A stretch of DNA of 64,000 nt from Lactarius indigo (GCA_025766275.1 JAFKAC010000001.1:3162001-3226000); one strand, 5' to 3'; positions 47,215 through 58,446 are shown, counted from the first letter of the stretch. Notes: generated by a model not told the origin, from the sequence alone. A program made the numbers and translations.

Positions 47215-47850
47215 CCTGGTGCACCCAGTCGAGCTTGCTTCGGCGTTCACAGCACGAATTATCGTCTTATCATCTTAACCTTGGAGTGTCGATTTTGGCT
47301 GGAACACTAGTGAGAGAGCTCCATCTGGGGCATCTGCTCTAACACAAATAGTAGATAGAGCTTCACGCGGTCAAAGCGGGACGCCGGGCGCTATCAAACC
47401 CTCGGTTCGTCTGATTTAGAAATTGGACACTACCTTGCGTGAAACACATTTTCAGCTGCACTCGCAGGGGTACGGAGCATGGTTATTCCGTTAGAGACCC
47501 TCTCTAAAAATACAGAGATTCTGGTCCATAGAGGGAGCGAGACCTTCGCTGCTGGCGAGTACTTGTGTGGCAATGTGCCTGCTCCGCCTTGTGCTCCACT
47601 GACCGGTACGCAGGATTTAATATTACAGTAGATGAATATTCGATGAATGACCAAAGTGAGGATTCGCCTTGAGCCAAGACATCGCAGTTACGTACGATGC
47701 GATGGATACGGCTAGAGTATTCAATGTGCTGCACCATTGGTACTCAGCAAATGAAAGAAGCTTCCCCTTACAGTACTGGATGGTCATCTGGACGAAAGAT
47801 TCGAGGTAGTCAGCCGTGTGTGGCTGAGTGAGCTGCGGTCGCTCTATGAT
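47215..47850 (+). pseudogene. Decayed duplicate of the HBS1 3' end and flank
   Basis: Matches bases about 42020-42660 in the same orientation. Landmarks shared by eye: TCGAGCT(T/C)GCTTC, CACGAATTATCGTCTT-type, GTGAGAGAGCTCC (intron start), GGTACGGAGCATGG against ACTCGGAACATCGC, and further on GATGCGATGGAT with GGCTAGA(A/G)TATTC from the HBS1 3' flank. Stops and indels are everywhere, so it cannot code. Intron remnants show that it arose from DNA, not from mRNA. Many differences are C-to-T or G-to-A, several at CpG. Confidence 0.8.
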
Positions 47851-48419
47851 GCAATGCACCGAATGATCACCGATCTACAGCATGTATAAGGTCGAGTTGA
47901 CTTTGAACATCGGCCCAACGTATCATAGAACCTCTTGCACGGGGTCTATCGGCGTTCTTCATGCTTCTTTACCTGGCTGCCAGCTCCGACGGGCCTGGTA
48001 TGAATTTACCGACGGAGCCCCTATCCAGAGATTCGCATACATGCACTCATGACTGCAACAGATTTTGAACATATCCTTATAGAGAGCGCCTAGCCATCGA
48101 TAAGGTAGCTAACAACAATTCTGAGGGTGTGCGCAATGATTTTGGCATGAGGCAGAGTTTCACTACAGTCATCGTTGTCGGGGCAATAGTTCTGTATAGA
48201 GTCATAATTTGTTCTTCTCTGTGGTAACGGCCGTGGATAGCAGCAAAGAAAGCATAGGAATGACTTTATGAGAACGACCATAGTACGACCATCAACGAGT
48301 TGGTTGGTCGGGGGAAACGGGCTCGATTTGGTCGTCGAACGTTGATCATTTTGACCATTTTGACGTGATCACGTCTCTCGCGGTGCGACTCAACGACCAC
48401 ATTCTCCCCTTCCTCCTCA
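47851..48419. other. Intergenic before the coiled-coil gene
   Basis: About 570 bases; 48200-48419 should hold the promoter of the next gene. No other feature seen. Confidence 0.35.
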
Positions 48420-49865
48420 ATGGCATCACCTCCAAAACCTCCAATGCCGTGCATAGCCAACCCCAAACCCACGTCGAACTCGCCAATACCATTCCGTCAC
48501 GAACGCCGTCATTTTACTGTCAAGACCCTACCTGAAAGCTTCCCGTACGAGGTCATCCGTGACAATGGCCTACAGATTCACTACTTCGAGTTCCGTGGAC
48601 AAGGTCCGCCACCTGCAGACCTTGGTTATCCGGGAGACGTATGGTTGAATGTTAGACCTGGGGAACTCTCACTTTATGCGCGCACCATGAGCGAGTGGGT
48701 AATCTGGCCGGGCCCACGCAAGGCGAAAAAACAAATGTTCGAACATCCCCTCGTTCCCGGAAGATATCTATGGTGCACTCGCAAACACGTACTATGGTAC
48801 ACTTGCGACGGCATACGCAAGAGTGCGTCGCTGCAGACACGGGGCGAGGAGGAGGATTTCGGTCGCACACGGTACCGGACTGTAGGGCCCATGGAGCGCG
48901 GCGGAGCGCGCAACGCCAATGACAACGCCCCTCGTTTCCCCTTACGCACAGCAGAAGAGGCCGTCGCTAAAATCCTAGAAGTAGAGAGCGAAGAGCGCCG
49001 CCACGGCCGCGATCCTCCCGAACCCAAACGCAGACGCTTACGTGAAGGCGAGGCGGATCTACCCCACCGCGCGAAGAGCGTCTCCGAGGAGCCCACTCCG
49101 GGATCGTCCTCGAGCGGCGGCAGGTCAACCACAACGCAGTACACATCTTCAGCACCAACCGCTTGGAACGGAGATGGGAGGTACCAGCGTCAAGTAGGTT
49201 ACAATCCTGAGAACGTACCCTTCTATCCCGTCTCTCCCTCCTCCAGTCTCAGTCAAGCTTTGGGCCCTAACGGGGTCCCAACCGGCAATCCCCACCCACA
49301 GTCCCCTCCCGCCATCACCGGTCATGATCCCGTATCTGGTCCACCGTTGTCCACATTTACAAGCACTCCGACGATCTCTGCTGCCACTGCGACCCTTTCG
49401 CCAGCCTCTACATCCATTACGAACACTCTCCCACTACATTCGTCTCCCGCTACATATCCCCAGCATCCCGGTCATCCGCCACGGGCCCCGAATATCCCAG
49501 TGGACGCAGACATGCCTCGCATCCGTGACGAAGTGATGCGTTTGTCGGCAGAAAATGCCCGCCTCTGTGCAGAGAACACCCGTCTCTTGGAAGAGAATCG
49601 GAGCCTCCGAGCAAACGCTTATTGTCCCCCCAGCCTCGTGGAAGCCTTTCGTGATGCACTGGGCACCACGCTTGGCGCAGGCGTCAATGAGTGTTCGAAT
49701 AACAATTCCCTCTATCGTCACCTGTCTGACTTAATGCGTATCTACAGTGTTGAGAGACGCGCAAGAGCAGCGAGCAGCGCGAATGGAAGCAGAGCGCAAG
49801 CTAGTCGAGTTTCAGGAACAGCTGAAAAAGGTACTTTCACCCCACTTGTATGGTTTACACCGTGA
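48420..49865 (+). CDS. Disordered/coiled-coil fungal protein, unknown function
   Basis: One long open frame of 481 residues from the ATG at 48420. Residues about 30-140 form the only folded-looking region: FPYEVIRDNGLQIHYFEFRG, YPGDVWLNVRPGELSLYART, WVIWPGP, PLVPGRYLWCTRKHVLWYT. Such a Trp/Tyr-rich module recurs in mushroom proteins of unknown role. A basic stretch KRRRLREGE may be a nuclear signal. A long Ser/Thr/Pro region follows, then a leucine-zipper-like coiled coil with regular RLSAENARLCAENTRLLEEN heptads. At the 3' end another frame (49747-49992) encodes a further Glu/Arg-rich coiled coil, DAQEQRAARMEAERKLVEFQ, ending RSGSRLAASEA. A splice joining the two would give a longer protein, but I could not find a donor that fits well. 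Confidence 0.7.
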   Translation: MASPPKPPMPCIANPKPTSNSPIPFRHERRHFTVKTLPESFPYEVIRDNGLQIHYFEFRGQGPPPADLGYPGDVWLNVRPGELSLYARTMSEWVIWPGPRKAKKQMFEHPLVPGRYLWCTRKHVLWYTCDGIRKSASLQTRGEEEDFGRTRYRTVGPMERGGARNANDNAPRFPLRTAEEAVAKILEVESEERRHGRDPPEPKRRRLREGEADLPHRAKSVSEEPTPGSSSSGGRSTTTQYTSSAPTAWNGDGRYQRQVGYNPENVPFYPVSPSSSLSQALGPNGVPTGNPHPQSPPAITGHDPVSGPPLSTFTSTPTISAATATLSPASTSITNTLPLHSSPATYPQHPGHPPRAPNIPVDADMPRIRDEVMRLSAENARLCAENTRLLEENRSLRANAYCPPSLVEAFRDALGTTLGAGVNECSNNNSLYRHLSDLMRIYSVERRARAASSANGSRAQASRVSGTAEKGTFTPLVWFTP

Positions 49866-49992
49866 GCGGGAGGCTCACCGCATACAGATGACCCAGGCAT
49901 TCCAGATCCCGGCGTTAACAGCGGGCAACCCCAATGATCCACAGCTGCCCTCAACGCGTTCTGGTTCTCGGCTCGCTGCGTCGGAAGCGTGA

Positions 49993-50801
49993 CCACTAGG
50001 TTGTTTTTCTTTTTTCTTTGGTTTTGTGCTGCACTCGAACGGTCGGGTCTGTATCTATATGGGGCTTTTTCGGTGTATTTTCTCAGATGCTGTATTAATG
50101 TTTTCAATCATCCGCGCGGATCGGTTGCTGATGGACACCAACACGCCTCCATTTGCAGGATTGTCGCCGTTTGGTCGCACGTAGGTGTCTAAGGACGCCC
50201 ATATTGTCGAAACACGCCTATTGCCCTGGCGGCTCAATGAGCTTGAGACAACACCGCCGCTCGGTACCAAACGGCGAGGTGAAGATGTGAATTTACGTGA
50301 GTTGAAACCGATGGATCAACGTTCCGAAAACCCAGCGCGAAGTGCTTGGTGCTGGGACCAGTTATCATTGGTTGCTTGGTTTCGCGATCACATCGTTGGT
50401 GTCGCACTGTTGTTGTGATATTTCGTTGTGCTTCTATGTGTCAGCCAATCAGGCACGGTCTGGTCGCGTCGTTACCCCACTAGCGTTTGTGTGCTGATCC
50501 ACGTTCGTGACATTTGATATAACTTATCGTTGGATGATGATAATTTGCCCCCACAGCTGCCGCCAGGACACACGTCAAATAAACATAACGCTCGAGAGAA
50601 CCGCCACCTGTTCTTCTCTGATGTCCATGTGGTGTTTGTGACTACACTATATTTAGGGTAGTACTCAGTTCATGCCTTCAAAGACTCAGTGAGATACTAG
50701 AGTAACCAGCTCTCGAATTGTGATTCACACAGTAGTCAATCGACCGTCACCCAACTTTATGGCACATTCGTTACAAAGTACATGAATGCTGTACCCTATC
50801 C
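49993..50801. other. Convergent intergenic 0.8 kb
   Basis: Between the coiled-coil gene and the first epoxide hydrolase, both 3' ends. No gene or repeat recognised. Confidence 0.35.
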
Positions 50802-52412
50802 TTAGAGTTCATCGTGTGTATGCTCCTGCTTAGCATCAAGCTTCGTGAGCCACTCGCGAATGATGCTATTGACCTCATCGGGCTTCTCAAGGTGAGTCCA
50901 GTGGGCAGTGGGTAGCAGCTACGCGAGCATTGTCAGCACGTAAAGATCCGAGGCCAACATGTTTCTTACGTGGAGGGAGTGGTTAGGTAAAAAGTCGAAT
51001 GAGTGAAGTAACTTGGCGGCAAGTTCCATATTCGCGACGGGGTCCTGCGAAACATCAGCAACTGAATATTTTTGTTAGTGTCGATTGAAAGCGGACTTCT
51101 GTGGCAAGGATGCTCAGCACAGGTTGAGGAATGGTATGATTTCCTTGCTCGTTGACAAACTGCCAGGCTGCGAGGCGATTCTGCGTGACACGATCATGAA
51201 TAACCAAGCTTCAAGACAGAAAAAAATATCCCCACCTCATCGGTGTAGAACTGAAGATCTGTCAAGGAGATAGTTCACTAGTCAACAGGAGGGAAGAGGA
51301 GAGGGTGACTCACTGTATTTAAAACCCTGAATGCTGTATTGCTCGACCCAATAATCCTCCTCTTCTTTCGACAAAAATACTATCTCCGGAATCTAAAGTC
51401 ACAGCTTAGCGGCCTTGTCTCTTGAGCACCAATGCTACAGAAAAAAGGACCTCTTCGTAATGGTCCCAGGCTCCCAAGAACGTCTCTGGGCTCGTCAAGA
51501 AGTCTTCTGGCGGTGGAGAGGTAACATGTCGTAGTGTTCCTCGCAGAGTTCGCCGGATATCGCGCTCAAGCTCAGTCGCAGCTACGTGGGTCAGTGAGCC
51601 AAGGAAGAGTTGGTATGCAAGGCGTGGGTGTGCAGCTACTAGAGCCTGCGTCGGTATGAACGGCCCCGCGTAAGGCATATACTGTTCTACGGTTCAGCCT
51701 CGTAACAAGTAACTCGTAGCAAAGGATTTACTGGTACTGTGATGGCTACGACAGCCGTAAAGATGTCTGGGCGTTCGCGTGCTGCCTCGTACGCCAGCTG
51801 CGCGCCCCAGTCATGCCTTTCAAACCGATGTCTTCAGCCAAACATCTAAAAACATCTACGCGAGGTTTTACGTACCCAACAACGATTGCCTCTGGAGCCC
51901 CAGCGTGCTCCAGGACGCACAAGAGATCGCCAACTAAATCGGGCATTGTGCCGGATGACCTGACATCACCTGGGTGTGTTGATGCGCCGAACCCTCGAAG
52001 GTCAGGAGCGATAATATGGTAATCGTTCTTAAGGGTAGGAATCGAAGTTTCCGAGTCAGCCTCATAAATTATGCCGCGGAGATGTTGTACCCGAAATTCC
52101 TCTATCTGATATTTCCAGCCCGCCCACAGCCCCGGCCACCCATGTAGGAAAAGCAGGGTCTTCTTGGCTTCTGGGTTGATCTCGACATAGTCTACAAGGA
52201 CCCTGAGTTAACTCCTTTCACAGTTACGCACGAGACTTACGGAGGTCGATGTCAACTTGCTTGTTCTCTGCGCGGTTGATGGCAGGACACGTCACAACGT
52301 TCTTTGGGTACTCGCGTGGATTGAATGGTGCCTTGGTAGCAAAACCATTTGATGCACCAGAGATGAGAAACAAACTAGCCGTTAGGAGTACTCGTGGTAT
52401 CATTGAGCGCAT
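50802..52412 (-). CDS. Secreted epoxide hydrolase-like alpha/beta hydrolase (copy 1)
   Basis: Soluble epoxide hydrolase fold: opens epoxides with water through an Asp-His pair. The ATG at 52412 starts a signal peptide, MRSMIPRVLLTASLFLISGA, then NVVTCPAINRAENK. Motifs in order: LLFLHGWPGLWAGWKYQI (oxyanion HGWP), IIAPDLRGFGASTHPGDV, PDLVGDLLCVLEHAG, VVG then HDWGAQLAYEAA (nucleophile Asp in HDWG, split by an intron with a normal GTACGT donor). The cap domain follows with FLGAWDHYE and YWVEQYSIQGFKYNLQFYT. The acid region is SILATEDPVA and the catalytic His is in LPTAHWTHLEKPDEV. The protein ends EHTHDEL, stop at 50802-50804. Head to head with a close paralogue at 52650. Substrate unknown; secreted fungal epoxide hydrolases act on plant or self-made epoxides. 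Confidence 0.88.
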
Positions 52413-52649
52413 CGTTGATGAGGCGACCTGCGAACGAGTGACGACCAGCCCCGGAAGCTGAATCACCGGTGAGCGCTGGTGAGCGTCTACGCGCGTGAAA
52501 TTCGCGCAACAGCGTCACGGTTTGGCAGCACAGTACCTGACCCTCCTGACTCCGATATCGAAATGGGATTATAGCCAGGTGCTTGCCTGGATTAAATGGC
52601 CAGACGGGGTTCACAAGGTGTGCACATCCTTTCCAGACCCGCGAAACCA
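52413..52649. promoter_or_regulatory. Shared promoter of the two epoxide hydrolase genes
   Basis: 237 bases between the divergent ATGs. Regulation of both genes from one region is therefore likely. No known motif identified. Confidence 0.45.
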
Positions 52650-54204
52650 ATGCGTTTACTGTTCTCACCATTCGCAAGTGGCTTGCTTTCCCTCCTTCTC
52701 ACCAACGTTGCCATCCTGTCTTCTGCGCAACACACAAGAGACGTGTTGTTTGACGTGCTCGCATTTCGTCGACAGGTCGTGACATGTCCGGCTGTCAATC
52801 GTGCACTGAATAAGACCGCTGACATACACCTTCGTGCGTACTTAAAGTCACGTTCAGTGATTTCGGGCAGAACTTAGAATCGCCACTTCTCGATAGGTTA
52901 TGTTGACATTAACCCGAGCTCCAAGCGTACACTCCTACTCCTCCACGGTTGGCCGAGCCTCTGGGCCAGTTGGAAGTACCAGATTCAGGAATTTAAGGTG
53001 GTTCACTGTCGTCTTCGGACTTTGCATCACCTTATTCACATCGCGCGCTTGCAGAGCGATTATCGGCTTATTGTTCCCGATATTCGTGGGTTTGGCGCAT
53101 CGACGCACCCAGGGGATGTTCAATCGTCTGGCTCATTTCCTGACCTAGTCGGAGACTTGATGTGTATCTTGCGGCAGGCAGGAGTCTCCCAAACCGTCGT
53201 AATTGGGCATGTCCCCTTTTTGACCGTGTCGTATATGACTAACTCTTCCCGAGAGTAGCCACGACTGGGGCTCTCAACTTGCCTATGAAGCTGCGCGAGA
53301 ACGGCCCGATGTGTTCATCGCGGTAGTTGGCATCTCTATTCCTTACTTACCTTCAGCGGGGCCGCCGGTTCCGATATCCTCGCTTGTTCAAGAATTTCCG
53401 CGCCTTGCGTATCAGGTCTATTTTGCTGAGCATACGTCGGCTGCCGTAGTGGAACTTAGCGCGGATATTCGTCGCTCTTTACGCGCGACCCTGCGCACCG
53501 TTTCGAGCCCTCCACCAGCGGAGTTCCTGCAAAGCAATAGCTCGTATCTGGCCGGATGGGGGAATGTCACGACTGTGAGCCTGCAAGTGTTAGGCTCATA
53601 TTCGATCTAGAAGTTGCCTTAGATCCCACCAATACCTTTCTTCAGCGCGGGTGAGGAAGATTACTGGGTCGGCCAATACAGTATTCAAAACTTCAGCTAC
53701 AGTGTGTATTGCCCTCCCCCCCCCGACCCCAAAGTTCGCTCAACTGCATGGTTTCTAGATCTCGAGTTCTATACCAACGGCGTGCGTGTTAAAGACATGG
53801 GAATCACTTCACGTCTGCTGATATTCGTAAGTGCAGAACCGCTTGGAATCATACACTTTTGCCAACGGTCAAGGCAACGCAACTATCCCCCAACCAGTTT
53901 TGAGTATTCTTCCTACCCAGGTGCGGGGTGTGCTGCCGTGTGCAGCTGCCTTATCGCGATTTCTAATCGCCTTTGACTTTGGCAGGACCCCGTAGCTGAT
54001 TGGGTACTCGCTGCTGAAGCATTAGGGTCTGCTAACTTCTTGCCAAACCTCACGCAAGTTGTATGTATTTATATTCTTATACCCCAGTTTCACACCAGTG
54101 TGACTGATGTCGAAACCCAGACCCTTCCAGGAGCTCACTGGGTTCAACTTGAGTTTCCACACAGGGTAAACGCTGTGATTCGCAATTTCCTTTTAACGCT
54201 TTAG
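52650..54204 (+). CDS. Secreted epoxide hydrolase-like alpha/beta hydrolase (copy 2)
   Basis: Paralogue of the minus-strand gene next to it. The ATG at 52650 opens a signal peptide, MRLLFSPFASGLLSLLLTNV, then VVTCPAVNRALNK. Motifs: LLLLHGWPSLWASWKYQI, LIVPDIRGFGASTHPGDVQS, PDLVGDLMCILRQAG, VVIG then HDWGSQLAYEAARERPDVF, YWVGQYSIQNFSYTLQFYTN, SILPTQDPVADW and LPGAHWVQLEFPHRVNAV, stop at 54202-54204. Nucleophile Asp and catalytic His are present. The intron that splits VVIG/HDWG starts at 53207 with GC (GG then GCATGT), whereas the same intron in copy 1 starts with GT. If this donor does not work the protein would be truncated there. N-glycosylation sequons (NSS, NLT, NAT) fit a secreted protein. 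Confidence 0.85.
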
Positions 54205-54733
54205 GCATCATCCTGGAAAACAGCTAGTACTTGAGGTTGGTGAGACCGACGAAATGCTTGGACTTGATTTCTGGTGGTAGGCATAATACAAACTACAGGA
54301 CAACCTTGCATCTTTGTTATGTGAAAGTGAGGCCTGATTGGTCTTTTCATGATCAAAACAACCCCTTGAGCAGCCCAATATCTTCCCCGTTGCCTGAGCA
54401 TCACGTGAGTTATACCTTGAGTTATACGCAAGATTTTTCCACATAGTGGCAATGCTTTAAAGTCCCCCGCTACTTTCCGCCATTGTCCCCGTCACGGAGA
54501 AAAGAACCCCCTTCGGAGAACGAAACAGGAGGGTGACTTCAAGTAGATACCATAAAGACCGTGACCATGACAAGCCTTTGGCCACACATAAGAATCACGT
54601 GATCCAAACTACGCGTTTGTTGTGACGCGATTTGACGCGTTGCTGTTTGTCCACCTTGTAATCTTGTCTGCAATTACTGCCATTGTCCCCCCGTCACGGA
54701 GGAAAGATTCTACTGCCAGTCCCTTTTGAAGAG
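54205..54733. other. Intergenic between epoxide hydrolase and RFC1
   Basis: About 530 bases. Two copies of a short element (CCATTGTCCCC...GTCACGGAG(A/G)AAAGA) occur at about 54481-54503 and 54679-54703; the second lies just upstream of the RFC1 start. Confidence 0.45.
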
Positions 54734-57700
54734 ATGAGCCCCCCAGGAAAGAAGAGTCCAGGAAAGAAGACGAATGCCGACTCAAGTCAACCAGATCTTC
54801 GATCATTTTTTGGCACGGGAAGGACCCCCACCACCGGTAGCAAGGCAGATAGCTCACAAAAGGTACGTGAAACATGTTCTTTCGGATAATATGAATATTG
54901 TTTTCAATAGATATGTTACACAGGCGGCTTCTCAGAAGCAACAGATCGTGATTAGTGCGTCTCTCAGACTACACACTTTGCTTGTTTGTCTTATGGTCTC
55001 GTAGGTGAAGACGAGGCGTACGTTTTGATTGAGTTCTATTCCTGGGGCATTAGTTGATGTCCAATAGGCCGCCCTCACCCGCTAAGAAAGTCGCCCGGTG
55101 AGAGTTGCAATGATTTTCTCTCGCGGTGACCTGACCACCTTGGTCAGTGCATCTGGAAGCGCCACGCGTGAAAAATCGGCTCTTCCTTCTGCCTCCTTGA
55201 AGCGGAAGGCACACAGGATCCTACTGTCGAGCGAGGACGAGGAGGTTGAGGAGGCTATCCCTCCCCCAAAGAAGAAACCGGCAGTGGTTCCTTCACCATC
55301 AAGGTCGCGTGAGCAGGTGATTCAGCAGCGATCAAAACAAAGTACCTCTTCGAAAGTGAATACGAAGAGTAAGAAGAAAGTGAGCGATTACGAGAGCTCA
55401 GGAGATGAGGGGACAACGGACGGTGATTCTGACTTCATGGATATTGACGAAGACGAAAAAGTCAAGAAGACAGCCACAAACGCCAAGAAGAACACAAAGT
55501 CGACAGCTACCACTCCTGGAAAAAGGAGAGTAGAGGGGAAATCAAAGGAAGACCCACTCAAAGCAGAACACGAAGATAAGGACAGTGGTAACTCGAAGCC
55601 CAAATTCAAGTATAGAGTCTTTTCCATTTTCGAGACGCAGACCCTGAACCTTATTCCAGCTGGGCAGCAGCGAAGGCTGCGAGAATGACAGGGCCATCCA
55701 ACCCTGGTTCGAAACCCGTCCCCCCAGCTGCTGCACCCGATTGCCTAGCTGGGCTTTCGTTCGTCTTCACTGGCGAATTATCCAGCTTTTCTCGTGATGA
55801 TGCCATCGACATCGCCAAACGTTTTTGCGGGTGCGTGTACCCAAATATTTATGTTGTTATTTACTTACCTGTCTCAGCCGCGTCGTCGGTCAACCCTCCT
55901 CAAAAACGGACTACGTTGTTCTCGGTGATAACGCTGGCCCGAGCAAGGTCGCCTGCGATCAAGAAACATAATCTCAAGACGTTATCAGAGGACGAATTTC
56001 TTCAACTCATTGCCACTCGAAAGGGACCCGGCGATGGAAAAGGCCCCAGCGAAAAAGAAAAGAAGAAAATGGAGAAGGAGGAGAAGATGATTCGAGACGG
56101 CGCAAAAGAGCTAGAGGCGCGTGAGAAGACAGTAGGCCTGAAGACAGTAGGCCCGAATACGCAACTCTGGACCGACCGATATGCCCCACAGACTCTGAAA
56201 GAGATCTGTGGTAACAAGGGCCAAGTCGAGAAGCTCCAACAGTGGCTCGACGAATGGTATGTTCCTCGTCTTATAATACAGCGCCGTTAGCTGATAAGTA
56301 TATTAGGTCAAACAGTCTGAAGGCCAACTTCAAGAAACCCGGGAAGAACGGAATGAACAATTTTCGTAGTGTTATGATCTCGGGTCCACCGGGCATCGGC
56401 AAGACCACCAGTGCGCACCTGTGTGCAAAACTCGCGGGATTCACGCCTCTCGAACTCAATGCAAGCGACGCACGGAGTAAGAAACTTGTCGAAGTGCGTT
56501 ACATCCTATTCTTACCCTTACCCACGACTAACTGCAGCAAAGAATAGTACAAATATATACAATGCGTCTTTAGACAAGTGGATGGGTGGCGGAGAGGTAA
56601 GTAACTCTATGTGCTGCTATATTGGCTATTGTACTGATGTTCCACAGGGGACCAATGCGGGAGGAGTCAAGATAACGGACAGGTCGTGTTTAATCATGGA
56701 CGAAGTTGATGGCATGTCCGCAGGGGACAGGGGCGGCGTCGGGGCACTGGCGGCTCTAATTCGCAAGACAAAGGTAAGTCTTTCCCCTCGGAAGAAAGCT
56801 TCGAGCTCAAAGACTTTAGGTTCCTATCATATGTATTTCCAACGATCGTAGCGCCCCCAAAATGAAGCCTCTCGTGAATAGTGCATTCAGCTTACCGTTT
56901 CGAAAGTGCGTAAGATCGTAGGACTCGAGGGAACTCCGCGACTAAAGAGTTTTTTTAGACCCGACTGCGAATCAAATTCGCTCGAGAATCATGTCGATTC
57001 TCTTCAAGGAAAACATGCGTATCCCAGCAAATGTCGTCGACGAACTTGTTACGGGCGTTGGTTCGGACATACGCCAAGTCCTCAACATGTTGTCAACATG
57101 GAAGCTGAGCAACAACACCATGGACTATGAAGAAGGGAAAAACCTGTACGTAAGACCACCTACAATACTGAGGGCTTCTTCACATAGGTTACAGCGCAAA
57201 GGCAAATGAAAAATACAGCGTGATGACCCCGTTCAACATCATTCAGAAGATTTTGGGTCCATACATGTTCTCAGCAACGTCGCGTGATACGCTGAATGAC
57301 AAGATTGAGCTCTACTTTCACGACTACTCCTTTGTTCCAGTTGTTCATTCAGGTAGGTTGCCATATTTTTATATGCCCCACGAACTCACAGGTCCCTAGG
57401 AGAATTACCTGAAAACGAACCCCTCACGCGTGCGCGACGTGGAAGGTCCTAAGAAGGCCCTGAAACAATTAAGACTTATGGAAAAGGCAGCAGAGTCAAT
57501 ATCTGACGGCGACCTTGTTGACTCCCTTATTCATGGGTGGGTATATGGTTCCCCCCTTGTTCGCAATCGCTTTTCTTATGGAGATGCACAGTCCCGAACA
57601 ACACTGGTCATTAATGCCCACTCATGCAGTGTTGTCGACTGTGCGTCCATCATCGTTCCTCTATGGACCAGGAAGCGGTTACGGTGGCCCAAATGCCATG

Positions 57701-58446
57701 ACATTCCCTCAGTGCGTCAAAGCGTTGCGATCGTGTGAATATATCGGCTAAGTGCTACGGCAGATGGCTTGGGCAGAACTCCAAGCAGAACAAGCTCAGT
57801 CGAGCTCTGGGCGATGTACAAATTCGCATGAGGCTCAAAGTCTCGAGTGATAGATCTGAAACCCGACTGTCTTACCTACCTGCAATGTTTCCCCTCATTG
57901 TCAAGCCCCTAATGGAAATGGGCTCCGTGAGTCCTTCCCTCTTCCTTTTGTACCACCGATAACCTGATGGGACAACACCCAGAGTGCTGTCGATGGTGTG
58001 ATTGGATGTATGGACGACTATTACATCTCTCGCGAGGACTGGGATACTATCGTCGAGCTTGGACTCGGAGAACAGAAAGATGAAGTCGTCTTGAAGAAGA
58101 TACCCACCGCCACTAAATCGGCCTTGACCAGGAGGTACAACTCTCAAGATCACCCGATACCCTTCCATAAAGCACAGGATGTAGGAAAGGTGCCGAAAAA
58201 GCTTGCCGGCGGGCCTGCACCGGATCTCGAAGAAGCGTTCGATGTGAGACCACTCAGCGTCATGTGTCCCACATCAGTGAATCTTAACCCGATTTCCAGG
58301 TTGATGACACTTTGGAAGACGCGGATGACGACAAAAAGGGCGACGACCCAGACGATATAAAGCACGACAAATTGATTCAAGAAGCAAAGGGAAAGAAGAA
58401 ACTCGCCGCCACGAAAGGAATGGGCGCTAGAAAGGCCAAGAGATGA
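54734..58446 (+). CDS. RFC1: Replication factor C large subunit
   Basis: Large subunit of the clamp loader that opens PCNA and loads it on primed DNA. The ATG at 54734 reads [12 protein letters not shown], followed by QPDLRSFF, a textbook PCNA-interacting box. A Lys/Ser/Glu-rich linker contains [17 protein letters not shown]. The BRCT domain is [34 protein letters not shown]. The AAA+ module: [40 protein letters not shown] (Walker A), [14 protein letters not shown] (Walker B), [14 protein letters not shown] (sensor 1), [12 protein letters not shown] and [13 protein letters not shown]. The RFC1 C-terminal domain follows ([54 protein letters not shown]). The basic end is [17 protein letters not shown], stop at 58444-58446. 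Many short introns; all joins checked kept the phase. Confidence 0.95.

Noticed and set aside
55700..55722. tRNA B-box-like word GGTTCGAAACC
   Set aside because: It lies inside an RFC1 exon (SNPGSKPVP), and no A box, acceptor stem or anticodon arm can be built around it.
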